A DNA stretch of 64,000 bases from Comamonadaceae bacterium. GTDB taxonomy: Bacteria; Pseudomonadota; Gammaproteobacteria; Burkholderiales; Burkholderiaceae_C. The position numbers and the translations under genes were made by a program. Location: positions 94,936-158,935 of the forward strand of contig CANCER010000007.1 of the NCBI GenBank assembly GCA_947375135.1, given 5' to 3'. Positions 7,991 through 16,131 of the stretch are shown piece after piece. Positions within the stretch are counted from its first letter, which is position 1, and each line of letters starts with the position of its first letter. Under the pieces are notes generated by a model. That model saw nothing but the letters and a program-made list of their open reading frames with translations. It had not been told where the DNA came from and searched no databases.

Positions 7991-8973
7991 AAACCGCGAT
8001 CACCAATGCAGCACCCGCTGCACAAAAAATGCCTTCGGTACTGAGTCACTTTGCCAAAAACTGGCGCCAGAACATCATTTATTTTGGCTTCTGCGCCATC
8101 TTCGTCATCTTTTCGCTGACGCTGAGTGACCAGGGCTTCCTGGATGTGAACAACCTACTCAACATTGTGCGCCAAACTGCCATGATCGCCATCATGGCGA
8201 CGGCCATGACTTTTGTGCTTTGTGCAGGTGAAATCGACCTGTCCGTTGGAGCAGTTGCCGGTCTTGTGTCTGTAACGACCGCTATGGCGATTTCCGCAGG
8301 TGGAGCTGCACTTGGAGTTGGCGTGGGTATCGCCACCGGGCTGGCGGTTGGTTTGGTGAACGCATCCTTGACTACCCGCCTGGGCATTCCGTCTTTTCTC
8401 ACGACACTGGCCATGATGGGTATTGCCAAAGGCGTTGCCATGTGGATCAGTGGCACCGGTGCAATTCCCATATTGAACGATGGCTATGCCTGGATTTTTG
8501 GAGGAGGTAATTTAGGCCCTGTACCGGTCTTGATGGTGTGGATTGTTGTGGCTGGTTTCACGGGACATATGGCCCTGCGCAAGACCACATTTGGACGCCG
8601 TGTGTTGGCCACTGGCGGCAACTCCACGGCAGCGCATTACACCGGTGTCGATACCAAGAACATACGCACCAAAGTGCTGCTGGTATCCAGCATGGCAGCA
8701 GCCGTAGCTGGCATGCTGTATGCAGGGCGTCTGCAATCCGGCCGGTTCCAATTAGGTGAGGGCGATGAGCTGTCAGTGATTGCCGCTGCCGTGTTGGGTG
8801 GCACCAGCCTGTTTGGAGGCAAGGGCACGGTCATAGGTTCCATCATGGGGGCGCTGATGATCGGTCTTATCAACAACGGATTGCTGCTCATGGGCCTGGA
8901 ATTCAGCCAACAACTGATTGCACGAGGGGCCATCATCATCATTGCTGTGGCGATCAGCCAGGTCCGTAAGTAA
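7987..8973 (+). CDS. Sugar ABC transporter permease (RbsC type)
   Basis: This is a 328-residue inner-membrane permease of the branched-chain/ribose superfamily (BPD_transp_2). Hydrophobic segments run through the protein, with the conserved GEIDLSVGAVAGL (about residues 80-92) and TTFGRRVLATGGN (about 202-214) loops typical of RbsC. Probably two copies pair with the fused ATPase. The start overlaps the ATPase stop (ATGA). Substrate is unknown from this gene alone; the neighbours point to a sugar or anhydrosugar. Confidence 0.95.
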   Translation: MKTAITNAAPAAQKMPSVLSHFAKNWRQNIIYFGFCAIFVIFSLTLSDQGFLDVNNLLNIVRQTAMIAIMATAMTFVLCAGEIDLSVGAVAGLVSVTTAMAISAGGAALGVGVGIATGLAVGLVNASLTTRLGIPSFLTTLAMMGIAKGVAMWISGTGAIPILNDGYAWIFGGGNLGPVPVLMVWIVVAGFTGHMALRKTTFGRRVLATGGNSTAAHYTGVDTKNIRTKVLLVSSMAAAVAGMLYAGRLQSGRFQLGEGDELSVIAAAVLGGTSLFGGKGTVIGSIMGALMIGLINNGLLLMGLEFSQQLIARGAIIIIAVAISQVRK

Positions 8974-9022
8974 GCACGATTCCAATCAAAGACCTGTTGC
9001 ACCGACCCGAACAAGGAACACC

Positions 9023-9364
9023 ATGAACGACCATCTCCACCCCGGTTGCACCATCACCGGAACCATTTATGGGCTCCCAGAAAAGCGCGAGGAACTGATA
9101 TCACTGATGCGCTCCTTCGTGGCGCCCACCCGCGCCGAGATCGGATGCGTTGAATACCAATTCCACGAATGCGCCGACGAGCCCAACACCTTCATGTTTT
9201 ACGAAAACTGGATCAGTCAGGAGGCCTTGGATCTGCACCTTGGCATGCCCTACATTCGACCCATGTTCGAGCGTCACGCGGAGCTGTTGGCTGCACCACC
9301 GGTGCTAAAGCGCTATACCCATCTTGCGCCTTATCAGGCCTCCCGTGGAGCGCGTGATGAGTGA
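9023..9364 (+). CDS. Antibiotic biosynthesis monooxygenase (ABM) fold protein
   Basis: This 113-residue ferredoxin-like protein resembles the YgiN/ABM family: KREELISLMRSFVAPTRAEIGCVEYQFHECADEPNTFMFYENW matches the fold's first strand-helix and the E-G-C...Y and F.F.E.W pattern. Such proteins are cofactor-free monooxygenases or unassigned dimeric alpha-beta-barrel proteins. AAGGA lies just before the ATG. Its last 8 bases overlap the start of the LacI regulator, which couples it to the operon. A direct role in sugar degradation is not obvious. Confidence 0.8.
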   Translation: MNDHLHPGCTITGTIYGLPEKREELISLMRSFVAPTRAEIGCVEYQFHECADEPNTFMFYENWISQEALDLHLGMPYIRPMFERHAELLAAPPVLKRYTHLAPYQASRGARDE

Positions 9365-10361
9365 ATCACCACCCCTTAGCTTCTCGGTCCAGGACATTGC
9401 CGAACGGGCGGGGGTGTCCACAGCAACCGTATCGAGGGTACTCAACCAGAGTGAGCTGGTGCGCCCGAAAACCCGCGCCAAGGTGGAAGCCGTGATTGCG
9501 GAGATCGGCTACCAACCCAATGCGCTCGCCCGCAATCTGCGCACCGCCGAGAGCCGCATGTTGCTGACCATGGTGCCGGACTTCGGTAACCCTTTTTATG
9601 CAGAAATCGTACGCGGCATTGACTCCTATGCGCGCAGCAAGGGGTATCACGTGTTGTTGTGTGACACAGGTGCTGATGTTTCTCAAGAGGGTACCTATTT
9701 CGATATGGTGCGCCATCGGCTAGCGGATGGTGCCATCTGCCTGGATCCGGATTCGATACAACATGCGATTTCAGTTGAAATGAAAGGTCTGAACTGGGTC
9801 GCGTGCTGTGAATACGATCCGGATGCAAATGTCCCCTACGTCGGGATCGACAACGAAAAGGCAGCATTTGATGCAGTGACTTACCTCATTGGACAGGGTT
9901 GCAAGAACATCGCGTTAATAAACAGCGATGAACGTTATCGCTATGCACGCGATCGCGCCAAGGGCTACGAAGCTGCGCTCTCCCAGGCTGGTATAAAAAG
10001 AATGCCTCAGAAATTCACCAGTGGCCTTGAGTTCGAGAACGGTCATAGAGCTGCCACGGAACTTCTCAAAAGTAGCCGAAAACCTGACGCCATTTTTGCC
10101 GTATCCGACACGTTGGCAATCGGGGCCATCCGTGCAGTGAGAGACCTTGGACTTTCGGTTCCCCACGACGTACGCGTTATGGGCTTTGACAACATTCCCA
10201 TCGGAACCATCATGGAGCCGCAGCTCTCCACAGTTGCCCAACCCATGCGCGAGCTTGGCGAAACCGCAGCACGCCTCCTGATAGACCGGCTACGCAACCC
10301 TTTCGCCAGCACGGACGGTATCTTGCTCAAGCATGAGTTGGTGCTGCGCCAATCGGCCTGA
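9357..10361 (+). CDS. LacI/GalR-family transcriptional regulator of the sugar operon
   Basis: The 334-residue regulator has an N-terminal LacI helix-turn-helix and hinge (FSVQDIAERAGVSTATVSRVLN, residues about 8-29) followed by a type I periplasmic-binding-like effector domain (MLLTMVPDFGNPFYAEIVRGID; later VMGFDNIPIGTIMEPQLSTV, the conserved FDN..I). It is expected to repress the operon from the two CG-centred palindromes at 3051 and 3106 and to release them on binding a sugar ligand. The ATG at 9357 follows GGAG; the open frame starts further upstream inside the ABM gene but without a sensible start. Confidence 0.93.
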   Translation: MSESPPLSFSVQDIAERAGVSTATVSRVLNQSELVRPKTRAKVEAVIAEIGYQPNALARNLRTAESRMLLTMVPDFGNPFYAEIVRGIDSYARSKGYHVLLCDTGADVSQEGTYFDMVRHRLADGAICLDPDSIQHAISVEMKGLNWVACCEYDPDANVPYVGIDNEKAAFDAVTYLIGQGCKNIALINSDERYRYARDRAKGYEAALSQAGIKRMPQKFTSGLEFENGHRAATELLKSSRKPDAIFAVSDTLAIGAIRAVRDLGLSVPHDVRVMGFDNIPIGTIMEPQLSTVAQPMRELGETAARLLIDRLRNPFASTDGILLKHELVLRQSA

Positions 10362-10387
10362 ACGATACAGAAGTAAAGAAAGACACT

Positions 10388-11467
10388 ATGAAAACCATGC
10401 AAGGCCCCGGCATATTCCTGGCCCAGTTTTCTGGAAAGCAGCAGCCGTTTGATACGCTTGAAAATATGGCGCGCTGGGCGGCATCGCTCGGATACCGGGG
10501 AGTACAGATTCCCACAAGTGATCCCCACATCTTCGATTTGGAGAAGGCGGCTGTCAGTCAGACTTATTGCGATGAGATTGTTGGGATACTGGCTTCACAC
10601 GGTATGGTTGCCACCGAGCTCTCTACCCATCTACAAGGCCAACAAGTCGCCGTTCATCCAGCCTACGAAAGTCTTTTCGATGGATTCGCTCCTATGGCGT
10701 TACGCGGAAATGGGGCCGCCAAACAGGAGTGGGCAGTTCAACAGATGCTTTTGGCCGCCAAAGCCTCCCAGCGTATGGGACTGAAGGCGCATGCCACCTT
10801 CTCGGGCGCCTTGGCATGGCCGTACTTGTACCCCTGGCCGCAGCGACCCAGTGGTTTGGTGGAACTGGCGTTCGAAGAATTAGCGCGTCGCTGGCTGCCT
10901 ATTCTTAATGCCTTTGATGCAGCGGGAGTCGATCTATGCTACGAGTTGCATCCGGGAGAAGACCTATTCGATGGCGTAACGTTTGAACGCTTTCTGGCTG
11001 CTACGCATAACCACCCTCGCGCCAACATTCTCTACGACCCAAGTCACTTCCTGTTGCAGCAACTCGATTACCTCGCCTTCATCGATATCTACCACGAGCG
11101 TATTCGCGCATTCCATGTGAAGGACGCTGAATTCAAGGGCAATGGCCGACAGGGTGTTTATGGAGGCTTTGAGGGTTGGCTGCAGCGCGCTGGGCGCTTC
11201 CGATCGCTTGGCGACGGTCAGGTGGCGTTTGGTGAAATTTTCTCGAAATTGGCGCAATACGACTACACAGGTTGGGCCGTACTGGAATGGGAGTGCTGCC
11301 TGAAGAATGCTGAAGATGGTGCACGGGAAGGTGCGCAGTTCATCAGTGATCACATCATTCGCGTGGCAGATCGTGCCTTTGACGACTTTGCATCAAGTGG
11401 TGCGAACCGCCAACAGCTCGCCCGTTTGATGGGTTTTGATACCCCCATTTTTGCCAAAGCCGCATGA
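10388..11467 (+). CDS. Second sugar phosphate isomerase/epimerase-fold enzyme
   Basis: This 359-residue TIM-barrel protein of the xylose-isomerase-like superfamily is longer than the one at 3175 and only distantly similar to it. Probable metal ligands sit in CYELHPGEDLFD, ILYDPSHFLLQQ, AFHVKDAEF and AVLEWECC. Proteins of this size next to Gfo/Idh/MocA enzymes often epimerise, isomerise or dehydrate keto-sugars. It overlaps the next dehydrogenase by 4 bases. Together with 3175, 5250 and 11464 it makes a two-plus-two enzyme set. The substrate is inferred from context only. Confidence 0.85.
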   Translation: MKTMQGPGIFLAQFSGKQQPFDTLENMARWAASLGYRGVQIPTSDPHIFDLEKAAVSQTYCDEIVGILASHGMVATELSTHLQGQQVAVHPAYESLFDGFAPMALRGNGAAKQEWAVQQMLLAAKASQRMGLKAHATFSGALAWPYLYPWPQRPSGLVELAFEELARRWLPILNAFDAAGVDLCYELHPGEDLFDGVTFERFLAATHNHPRANILYDPSHFLLQQLDYLAFIDIYHERIRAFHVKDAEFKGNGRQGVYGGFEGWLQRAGRFRSLGDGQVAFGEIFSKLAQYDYTGWAVLEWECCLKNAEDGAREGAQFISDHIIRVADRAFDDFASSGANRQQLARLMGFDTPIFAKAA

Positions 11468-12600
11468 GCCGCCGCATTCGCCTGGGAATGGTCGGTGGCG
11501 GGGAGGGCAGCTTTATAGGTGCTGCGCACCGGGTGGCTGCACGCCTTGATGATGAATACGAATTGGTGGCTGCGGCGCTCTCATCTGACGCTGCCCGTGC
11601 GCAAAGTAGTGGCGCCAAGTTGCATCTCGCCCCGCAGCGCTGCTATGAAAATTATGCAGCGATGGCCCAAGCGGAAGGGGCGCGTTCGGACGGTATTGAT
11701 GTGGTTGCTATCGTTACGCCCAATCATTTGCATGTGCCGGTGGCCCGGGCCTTTCTGGAGCAAGGCATTCACGTCATTTGCGACAAGCCGCTGGGCATTT
11801 CGGTTGCGGAAGTGGAAGACTTACGCCGGCAGGTGCAAAGCAGTGGGCTGATGTTGATGGTCACACATACCTATAGTGCTTACCCCATGGTGCGCCATGC
11901 CCGTGCATTGGTGCAACAAGGCGCAATAGGCGATGTGCGCGTGGTACAGGTGGAATACGCGCAGGATTGGCTGTCTGAGCCGTTGGAGTTAACCGGTCAG
12001 AAGCAGGCGGCCTGGCGTTCCAACCCCGCCCTGGCCGGACCGGCCGGAGCATTGGGTGACATTGGTACGCATGCGTTTCATTTGGCTGAGTTTGTCACGG
12101 GGCTACGTACGGAAGCAGTTTGTGCCGGACTAAGCACATTCGTGCCAGGGCGCACGTTGGACGACGATGTGCAGGTCATGTTGCGCTTTCAAGGCGGCGC
12201 GCGGGGCATGTTGTGGGCCAGTCAGGTGGCCGTGGGTAATAGCAACAGGCTTCAGCTGCGCGTATATGGCAGCCAGGGGGGGCTGCATTTTGACCACGCT
12301 AAACAGGACCAACTGCTATTTTCTAAACTCGGCGCAGCGGAGCAAACCATTTACCGTGGAAGCACGGCGGCCAACAGTTCGGCTGCGGCCGCTACGCGCT
12401 TGCCTTGCGGCCACCCGGAAGGTTACTTTGAGGCCTTTGCAAATCTCTACCGTGAGTTCGCAGCCAGTTGGAGGCAATACCAGCTGGGTTCGTCCCAAAC
12501 GGGAAATTATCCTGACATTGCAGACGGTTGCCGTGGCGTGGCATTCATCGATTCGACCTTAAAGAGCAGTGCGTCAGGCGGCCATTGGGTCGCATTGTGA
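11464..12600 (+). CDS. Gfo/Idh/MocA-family oxidoreductase (second in operon)
   Basis: The 378-residue NAD(P)-dependent oxidoreductase has the Rossmann stretch LGMVGGGEGSFIGAAHR (residues 7-23), the catalytic-lysine motif CDKPLG and the GDIGTHAFHLAEF segment. The GGGxGSFIG form with an inserted Glu-Gly-Ser is typical of one Gfo/Idh subgroup and differs from the first dehydrogenase here. A plausible role is reduction of a 3-keto-sugar back to the sugar, closing the route opened by the enzyme at 5250; this is inference. It is the last gene of the operon. No clear terminator follows in the 180-base gap to the convergent nodT-like gene. Confidence 0.88.
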   Translation: MSRRIRLGMVGGGEGSFIGAAHRVAARLDDEYELVAAALSSDAARAQSSGAKLHLAPQRCYENYAAMAQAEGARSDGIDVVAIVTPNHLHVPVARAFLEQGIHVICDKPLGISVAEVEDLRRQVQSSGLMLMVTHTYSAYPMVRHARALVQQGAIGDVRVVQVEYAQDWLSEPLELTGQKQAAWRSNPALAGPAGALGDIGTHAFHLAEFVTGLRTEAVCAGLSTFVPGRTLDDDVQVMLRFQGGARGMLWASQVAVGNSNRLQLRVYGSQGGLHFDHAKQDQLLFSKLGAAEQTIYRGSTAANSSAAAATRLPCGHPEGYFEAFANLYREFAASWRQYQLGSSQTGNYPDIADGCRGVAFIDSTLKSSASGGHWVAL

Positions 12601-12780
12601 AGACTGCTGTGAGTACCCAGAGCTTGCGTGCTTCAGCTATTGCATTTGATGCTTTGCACCGCAAGACTGCAGACCAGTTGTCAACGGCTGAAGCACGATT
12701 TTTTGGAGCGAATGACTGGGGTTGAGTGTTCGGAGCTGTCTAACCTCTTAAGACGCCAAACTGCAGCCCGGAGGCCAGGC

Positions 12781-14175
12781 TCAGTTCGCGCTCCAGCGCC
12801 CCGCGATATTTTTCAGCAGGGTATTCACCGCCGCCAGTTGCCGGTTGCGCACTGTCAGCAGCGTGGTCTCGGCGGTGAGCGCAGCACTTTGTGCGGCGCT
12901 GACGTTGAGGTAACTCACGGTGCCGGCGCGGTACTGCGCGGTCACGATGTCCAGATTGCGCTGCGCCGATTGGAGGGCTTCGGTTTGGGCGTTCACCTCG
13001 TCCTGCAGGCGGCCGGATAGCACGAGGTTGTCCTCCACTTCCTGCAGCGCGGTCAGCACCAACTGGCGGTAGCTGGCGGTCACTTGCTCGGCGTTGGCAC
13101 GCGCCTGCGCACGGGCCTGTTTGCGCGCGCCGCCATCCAGAAGCGACTGGGTCAGTCCGGCACCCAGATTCCACAGCAGGTTGGGAGTACTGAGCAGATT
13201 GGCAATCGAATTCTGGCCGTAGCCCGCCGAGGCCGACAGGCTGAGCGCGGGAAACAAGGCGGCATCGGTGACGCCGATCTGCGCGTAGGCCGCCTTCACG
13301 CGTTCGCGTGCGGCGGCAATGTCCGGGCGGCGCTCCAGCAGGGTGGAGGGCAGGGAGGACGGCACCGCCACGGTGGCCGGCAGCACGGCGGTGCGCAGCA
13401 CCGTCAAACCGGAGGGCGGCAGGCCCAGCAGCACGGCCAGCGTATGTTCCAGTTGCGCGCGCTGGACCATGGTGTCGGCCAGTTGGGTCTGCGCGCTGCT
13501 GAGCTGGGTTTGGGCCTGCAGCACATCGGTCAGACCCGCCACGCCTGCACGGTAGCGCACCTGGGTCAGCTCCAGAGACTTTTGATAGGCCAGCACATTG
13601 CGTTGCACCAGCGCCTGTTGCGCCTCCGCCGCACGCAGCGAGAAATAGCCTTGCGCCAGCGCCGCCTGCACCGACAGGCGCGCCGCTGCCAAGTCGGCCT
13701 CGGAGGCCTGCACCGTGGCCTGCGCACCCTGTGTTGCCATCGACAGCCGTCCCCACAGATCGAGCTCCCAGGAGGCGCTGGCAGTGAGTGCCAGATTGTT
13801 GCCGGGGTTCGCTGCGGCGCTGGAGGTGGCCGTATAGGCGCGCGTGCCATTCAACCCGGTAGCGAGGGTGGGGTACATCGCGCTCTGGCTGGCATCCAGC
13901 GCGGCACGCGCCGCGGCGCGTTGGGCCACCGCAGCCTTCAAGGTTTCGTTGCCGATCACCACGCGGCGCTCCAGGTCGTCGAGCACCGGGTCTTGGAACA
14001 GCGTCCACCAGGCATCGGGCACCGCGGTCGCAACGGCCTGCGCATCCGGCAGCGCCTCCTTGAACTGCGCCGGTGCGGTGGCCGGTTCGGGCGGGGTCAT
14101 CGGGGTGACAGCGCAGGCGCCCAGCAGCAGCGTGACAGCCAGTGCCAACAGGGTTTGGGTAAAGCGGGTCAACAT
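12781..14175 (-). CDS. RND efflux outer-membrane lipoprotein, NodT/OprM family
   Basis: This 464-residue TolC-like outer-membrane channel protein has a lipobox LLGAC (Cys about residue 20) after a short hydrophobic signal, then two homologous coiled-coil outer-membrane-efflux repeats; LERRPDIAAARERVKAAYAQIGV is the family's strongest motif. It forms the exit duct of a tripartite RND pump. The ATG at 14175 is used: GAGG lies 6 bases upstream and the lipoprotein signal starts there; the frame opens 8 codons earlier. The partner pump gene just upstream is only a C-terminal stub, and no adaptor protein is present, so this channel has no local partner. Confidence 0.93.
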   Translation of the reverse strand: MLTRFTQTLLALAVTLLLGACAVTPMTPPEPATAPAQFKEALPDAQAVATAVPDAWWTLFQDPVLDDLERRVVIGNETLKAAVAQRAAARAALDASQSAMYPTLATGLNGTRAYTATSSAAANPGNNLALTASASWELDLWGRLSMATQGAQATVQASEADLAAARLSVQAALAQGYFSLRAAEAQQALVQRNVLAYQKSLELTQVRYRAGVAGLTDVLQAQTQLSSAQTQLADTMVQRAQLEHTLAVLLGLPPSGLTVLRTAVLPATVAVPSSLPSTLLERRPDIAAARERVKAAYAQIGVTDAALFPALSLSASAGYGQNSIANLLSTPNLLWNLGAGLTQSLLDGGARKQARAQARANAEQVTASYRQLVLTALQEVEDNLVLSGRLQDEVNAQTEALQSAQRNLDIVTAQYRAGTVSYLNVSAAQSAALTAETTLLTVRNRQLAAVNTLLKNIAGRWSAN

Positions 14176-14182
14176 AAAGACC

Positions 14183-14500
14183 TCAGGCGGGTTCGCCAAC
14201 GATGGTTACAGGTGCTGCCACAGGACGCAGGCGTTTGCTCTTCAGCCGGTCCATCAGCACATAGACCAGCGGCGTGGTGTACAGCGTGAGCAACTGGCTC
14301 AGGATCAGGCCGCCCACGATGGCAATGCCCAGCGGTTGGCGCATCTCGGCGCCGTCGCCCGTGCCCAGGGCCAGCGGCATGGCGCCAAAAATGGCGGCCA
14401 GGGTGGTCATCAGAATAGGGCGCAGGCGCAGGCGCAGGCGGGCGGCGCGGTAAATGGCGGCAGGCGCGCTGGCCTGGCCGGTGCGCTGCCGGGCGATGCC
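14183..14500 (-). pseudogene. RND inner-membrane pump, C-terminal stub (MdtB/MdtC-like)
   Basis: About 105 codons match the end of an AcrB/MdtB-type transporter: [41 protein letters not shown], then [20 protein letters not shown] and [15 protein letters not shown], the last two membrane helices. About 900 codons expected upstream are absent. The open frame continues to 14632 with sequence that has no pump similarity, including a run of nine G (14557-14565), so the deletion joint lies near 14500. The stop is 7 bases from the nodT-like start, the normal operon order. It is a deletion remnant and not functional. Confidence 0.8.
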
Positions 14501-14644
14501 GGCCATGTCCATCAGCTTCTGGCCCAGTGCCCAAGAGATCCGGTTTTCCACGGCCCGGGGGGGGGTAGTGACTTCGGTGATGGACGACCGCGTGGTCTGC
14601 CTGGCGTCCGCGCAAAAGTAGGCGCTTGCCACACCGCCGGCACG

Positions 14645-15361
14645 CTACGGGACGCTGCCCTTGAGCAGGTCCGGGTAGCGCTGCAGCAGTTGCTGGCCCA
14701 GGGCCTGTACCGCAGGGGAGTCCACGCCACGCGGGCGGGGCAGGTCGACGGGCAGTTCCAGGGCGATGTGGGAAGGCCCGGCGCTCAGGAACAGCACCCG
14801 GTCGGCCAGGCACAGCGCTTCCTGCAGGTTGTGCGTCACAAACAGCACCGTGGGTTGTGTGCCCTGCCACAGCGCCAGCAAATGGGCGCGCAACTGGTCG
14901 GCGGTGGGGGCGTCCAGCGACGCAAAGGGTTCGTCCATCAGCAGCAACTGGGGCGCCACCAGAAAGGCGCGCAGCAGGGCCACGCGGCGCTGCATGCCAC
15001 CAGAGAGTTGGTTGGGAAACAGATGCGCGCAGTCCTTCAGACCTACACGCTCCAGCGACTCTACGAGCCGGGCCCCGGTGGCCGCCGGGTCCACCAGCGC
15101 CAGGTTCTGTGCCACCGTGAGCCAGGGCATGAGGCGCGGTTCCTGGAACATGAAGCCTGTTGTGCCCGCGCGGGGCAGCGACAGTTGGCCCTCAAAGGCT
15201 GTGTCCAGCCCGCTGATGATTTTCAGTAAGGTGCTTTTCCCAACACCCGAGGGGCCGACGATGGCCACAAACTCACCCGGGCGTGCGGTGAAGTGCAGGT
15301 CCCTGATGGCGCAGTGGCCGTTGGCAAAGCGTTTGGCCTGGATGGAAACCGAGAGCGTCAT
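14645..15361 (-). CDS. ABC transporter ATP-binding protein (NitT/TauT/SsuB type)
   Basis: The 238-residue cytoplasmic ATPase of the nitrate/taurine/sulfonate importer class has Walker A GPSGVGKST, Q-loop FMFQEPRLMPW, signature LSGGMQRRVALLRAF and Walker B LLLMDEPFASLD, all intact; the H-loop is FVTHNLQEAL. The start at 15361 (MTLSVSI) overlaps the permease stop as ATGA; a start 9 bases upstream is possible. It is the last gene of a three-gene importer. The substrate cannot be assigned: nitrate, aliphatic sulfonates and pyrimidine precursors all use this class. Confidence 0.93.
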   Translation of the reverse strand: MTLSVSIQAKRFANGHCAIRDLHFTARPGEFVAIVGPSGVGKSTLLKIISGLDTAFEGQLSLPRAGTTGFMFQEPRLMPWLTVAQNLALVDPAATGARLVESLERVGLKDCAHLFPNQLSGGMQRRVALLRAFLVAPQLLLMDEPFASLDAPTADQLRAHLLALWQGTQPTVLFVTHNLQEALCLADRVLFLSAGPSHIALELPVDLPRPRGVDSPAVQALGQQLLQRYPDLLKGSVP

Positions 15362-16131
15362 GCACGCCACCGGTTCAGGCGGTTTTCCAGCGGCCGCAGC
15401 AGCGCGGCCTCCAGAAAAAAGATCAGCGCGGAAAAGGCCAGGGTGTAGGCCAGGATGCTGGTGATGTCAAAGAAGTGGAAGAAGCTGCCGATCTGAAAGC
15501 CCACGCCATCGCTGCGGCCCAGCAATTCCACCACGAGCACGATTTTCCAGATCAGTGCCAGGCCGTTGCGTGCCGAGCTGAACAGGTAGGGGTAGAGCTG
15601 GGGCAGATAGACCTTGAAGAAGCAGGCGGTGCGGGACAGGCGGTAGACCCGGGCCACTTCCATCAGGTCGGTGTCGATGGCACGTGCCCCCTCGCGCAGG
15701 TTGATCGCCACCATGGGGATTTTGTTGACCACGACGGCCAGGATGGCGGCGGTCTCGCTCAGTCCAAACCAGATGTAGCACAGGATGGTGGTCACCAGGG
15801 CCGGCACGTTCAGGCCCAGAATCAGAAAACTGTCGAGCACCCGGTCCACGCGCCGGGAGCGCCCCATGAGCAGCCCCAAGCCCACGCCCAAGAGCATGGC
15901 CAGACAGAAACTGATGGCGACGCGGGTAATGGTTTGCCCCAGGTGAAACAGCAAATCGCCGGAGCTGATTTCGCGCAGCAGCACCTCCGCCACCGCCAGC
16001 GGCGTGGGCAGCACGCGGCTGTGCGCCCGCATGGCCACAAGCTGCCACACAAGCGCCAAGGCCAGCAAAGGCCAGACCCTGGACCAGGTGCCTGACCGTG
16101 TGGCGCGTTCCGAACTCAATTCTTCGGACAT
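15358..16131 (-). CDS. ABC transporter permease (NitT/TauT/SsuC type)
   Basis: This 257-residue inner-membrane protein has about six hydrophobic segments and the EAA loop REGARAIDTDLMEVARVYRL, where the ATPase docks. It belongs to the BPD_transp_1 family. Its start overlaps the end of the substrate-binding protein gene by 16 bases and its stop overlaps the ATPase start, so the three are translated together. Usual length is about 250-270 residues, so the protein is full length. Confidence 0.93.
   Translation of the reverse strand: MSEELSSERATRSGTWSRVWPLLALALVWQLVAMRAHSRVLPTPLAVAEVLLREISSGDLLFHLGQTITRVAISFCLAMLLGVGLGLLMGRSRRVDRVLDSFLILGLNVPALVTTILCYIWFGLSETAAILAVVVNKIPMVAINLREGARAIDTDLMEVARVYRLSRTACFFKVYLPQLYPYLFSSARNGLALIWKIVLVVELLGRSDGVGFQIGSFFHFFDITSILAYTLAFSALIFFLEAALLRPLENRLNRWRA

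Noticed and set aside
12601..12780. Short plus-strand frame after the sugar operon
   Set aside because: A 65-residue frame that starts inside the preceding gene, with no ribosome site or motif.
14501..14640. Open frame continuous with the RND stub (product starting [12 protein letters not shown])
   Set aside because: Not pump-like and without a known family; treated as junction sequence. A mobile-element remnant was considered but no terminal repeats or transposase motif were seen.
13084..15229. Long plus-strand frames across the nodT-like and ABC genes
   Set aside because: Low-complexity Arg/Gln/Ala-rich products opposite clearly recognised minus-strand genes.
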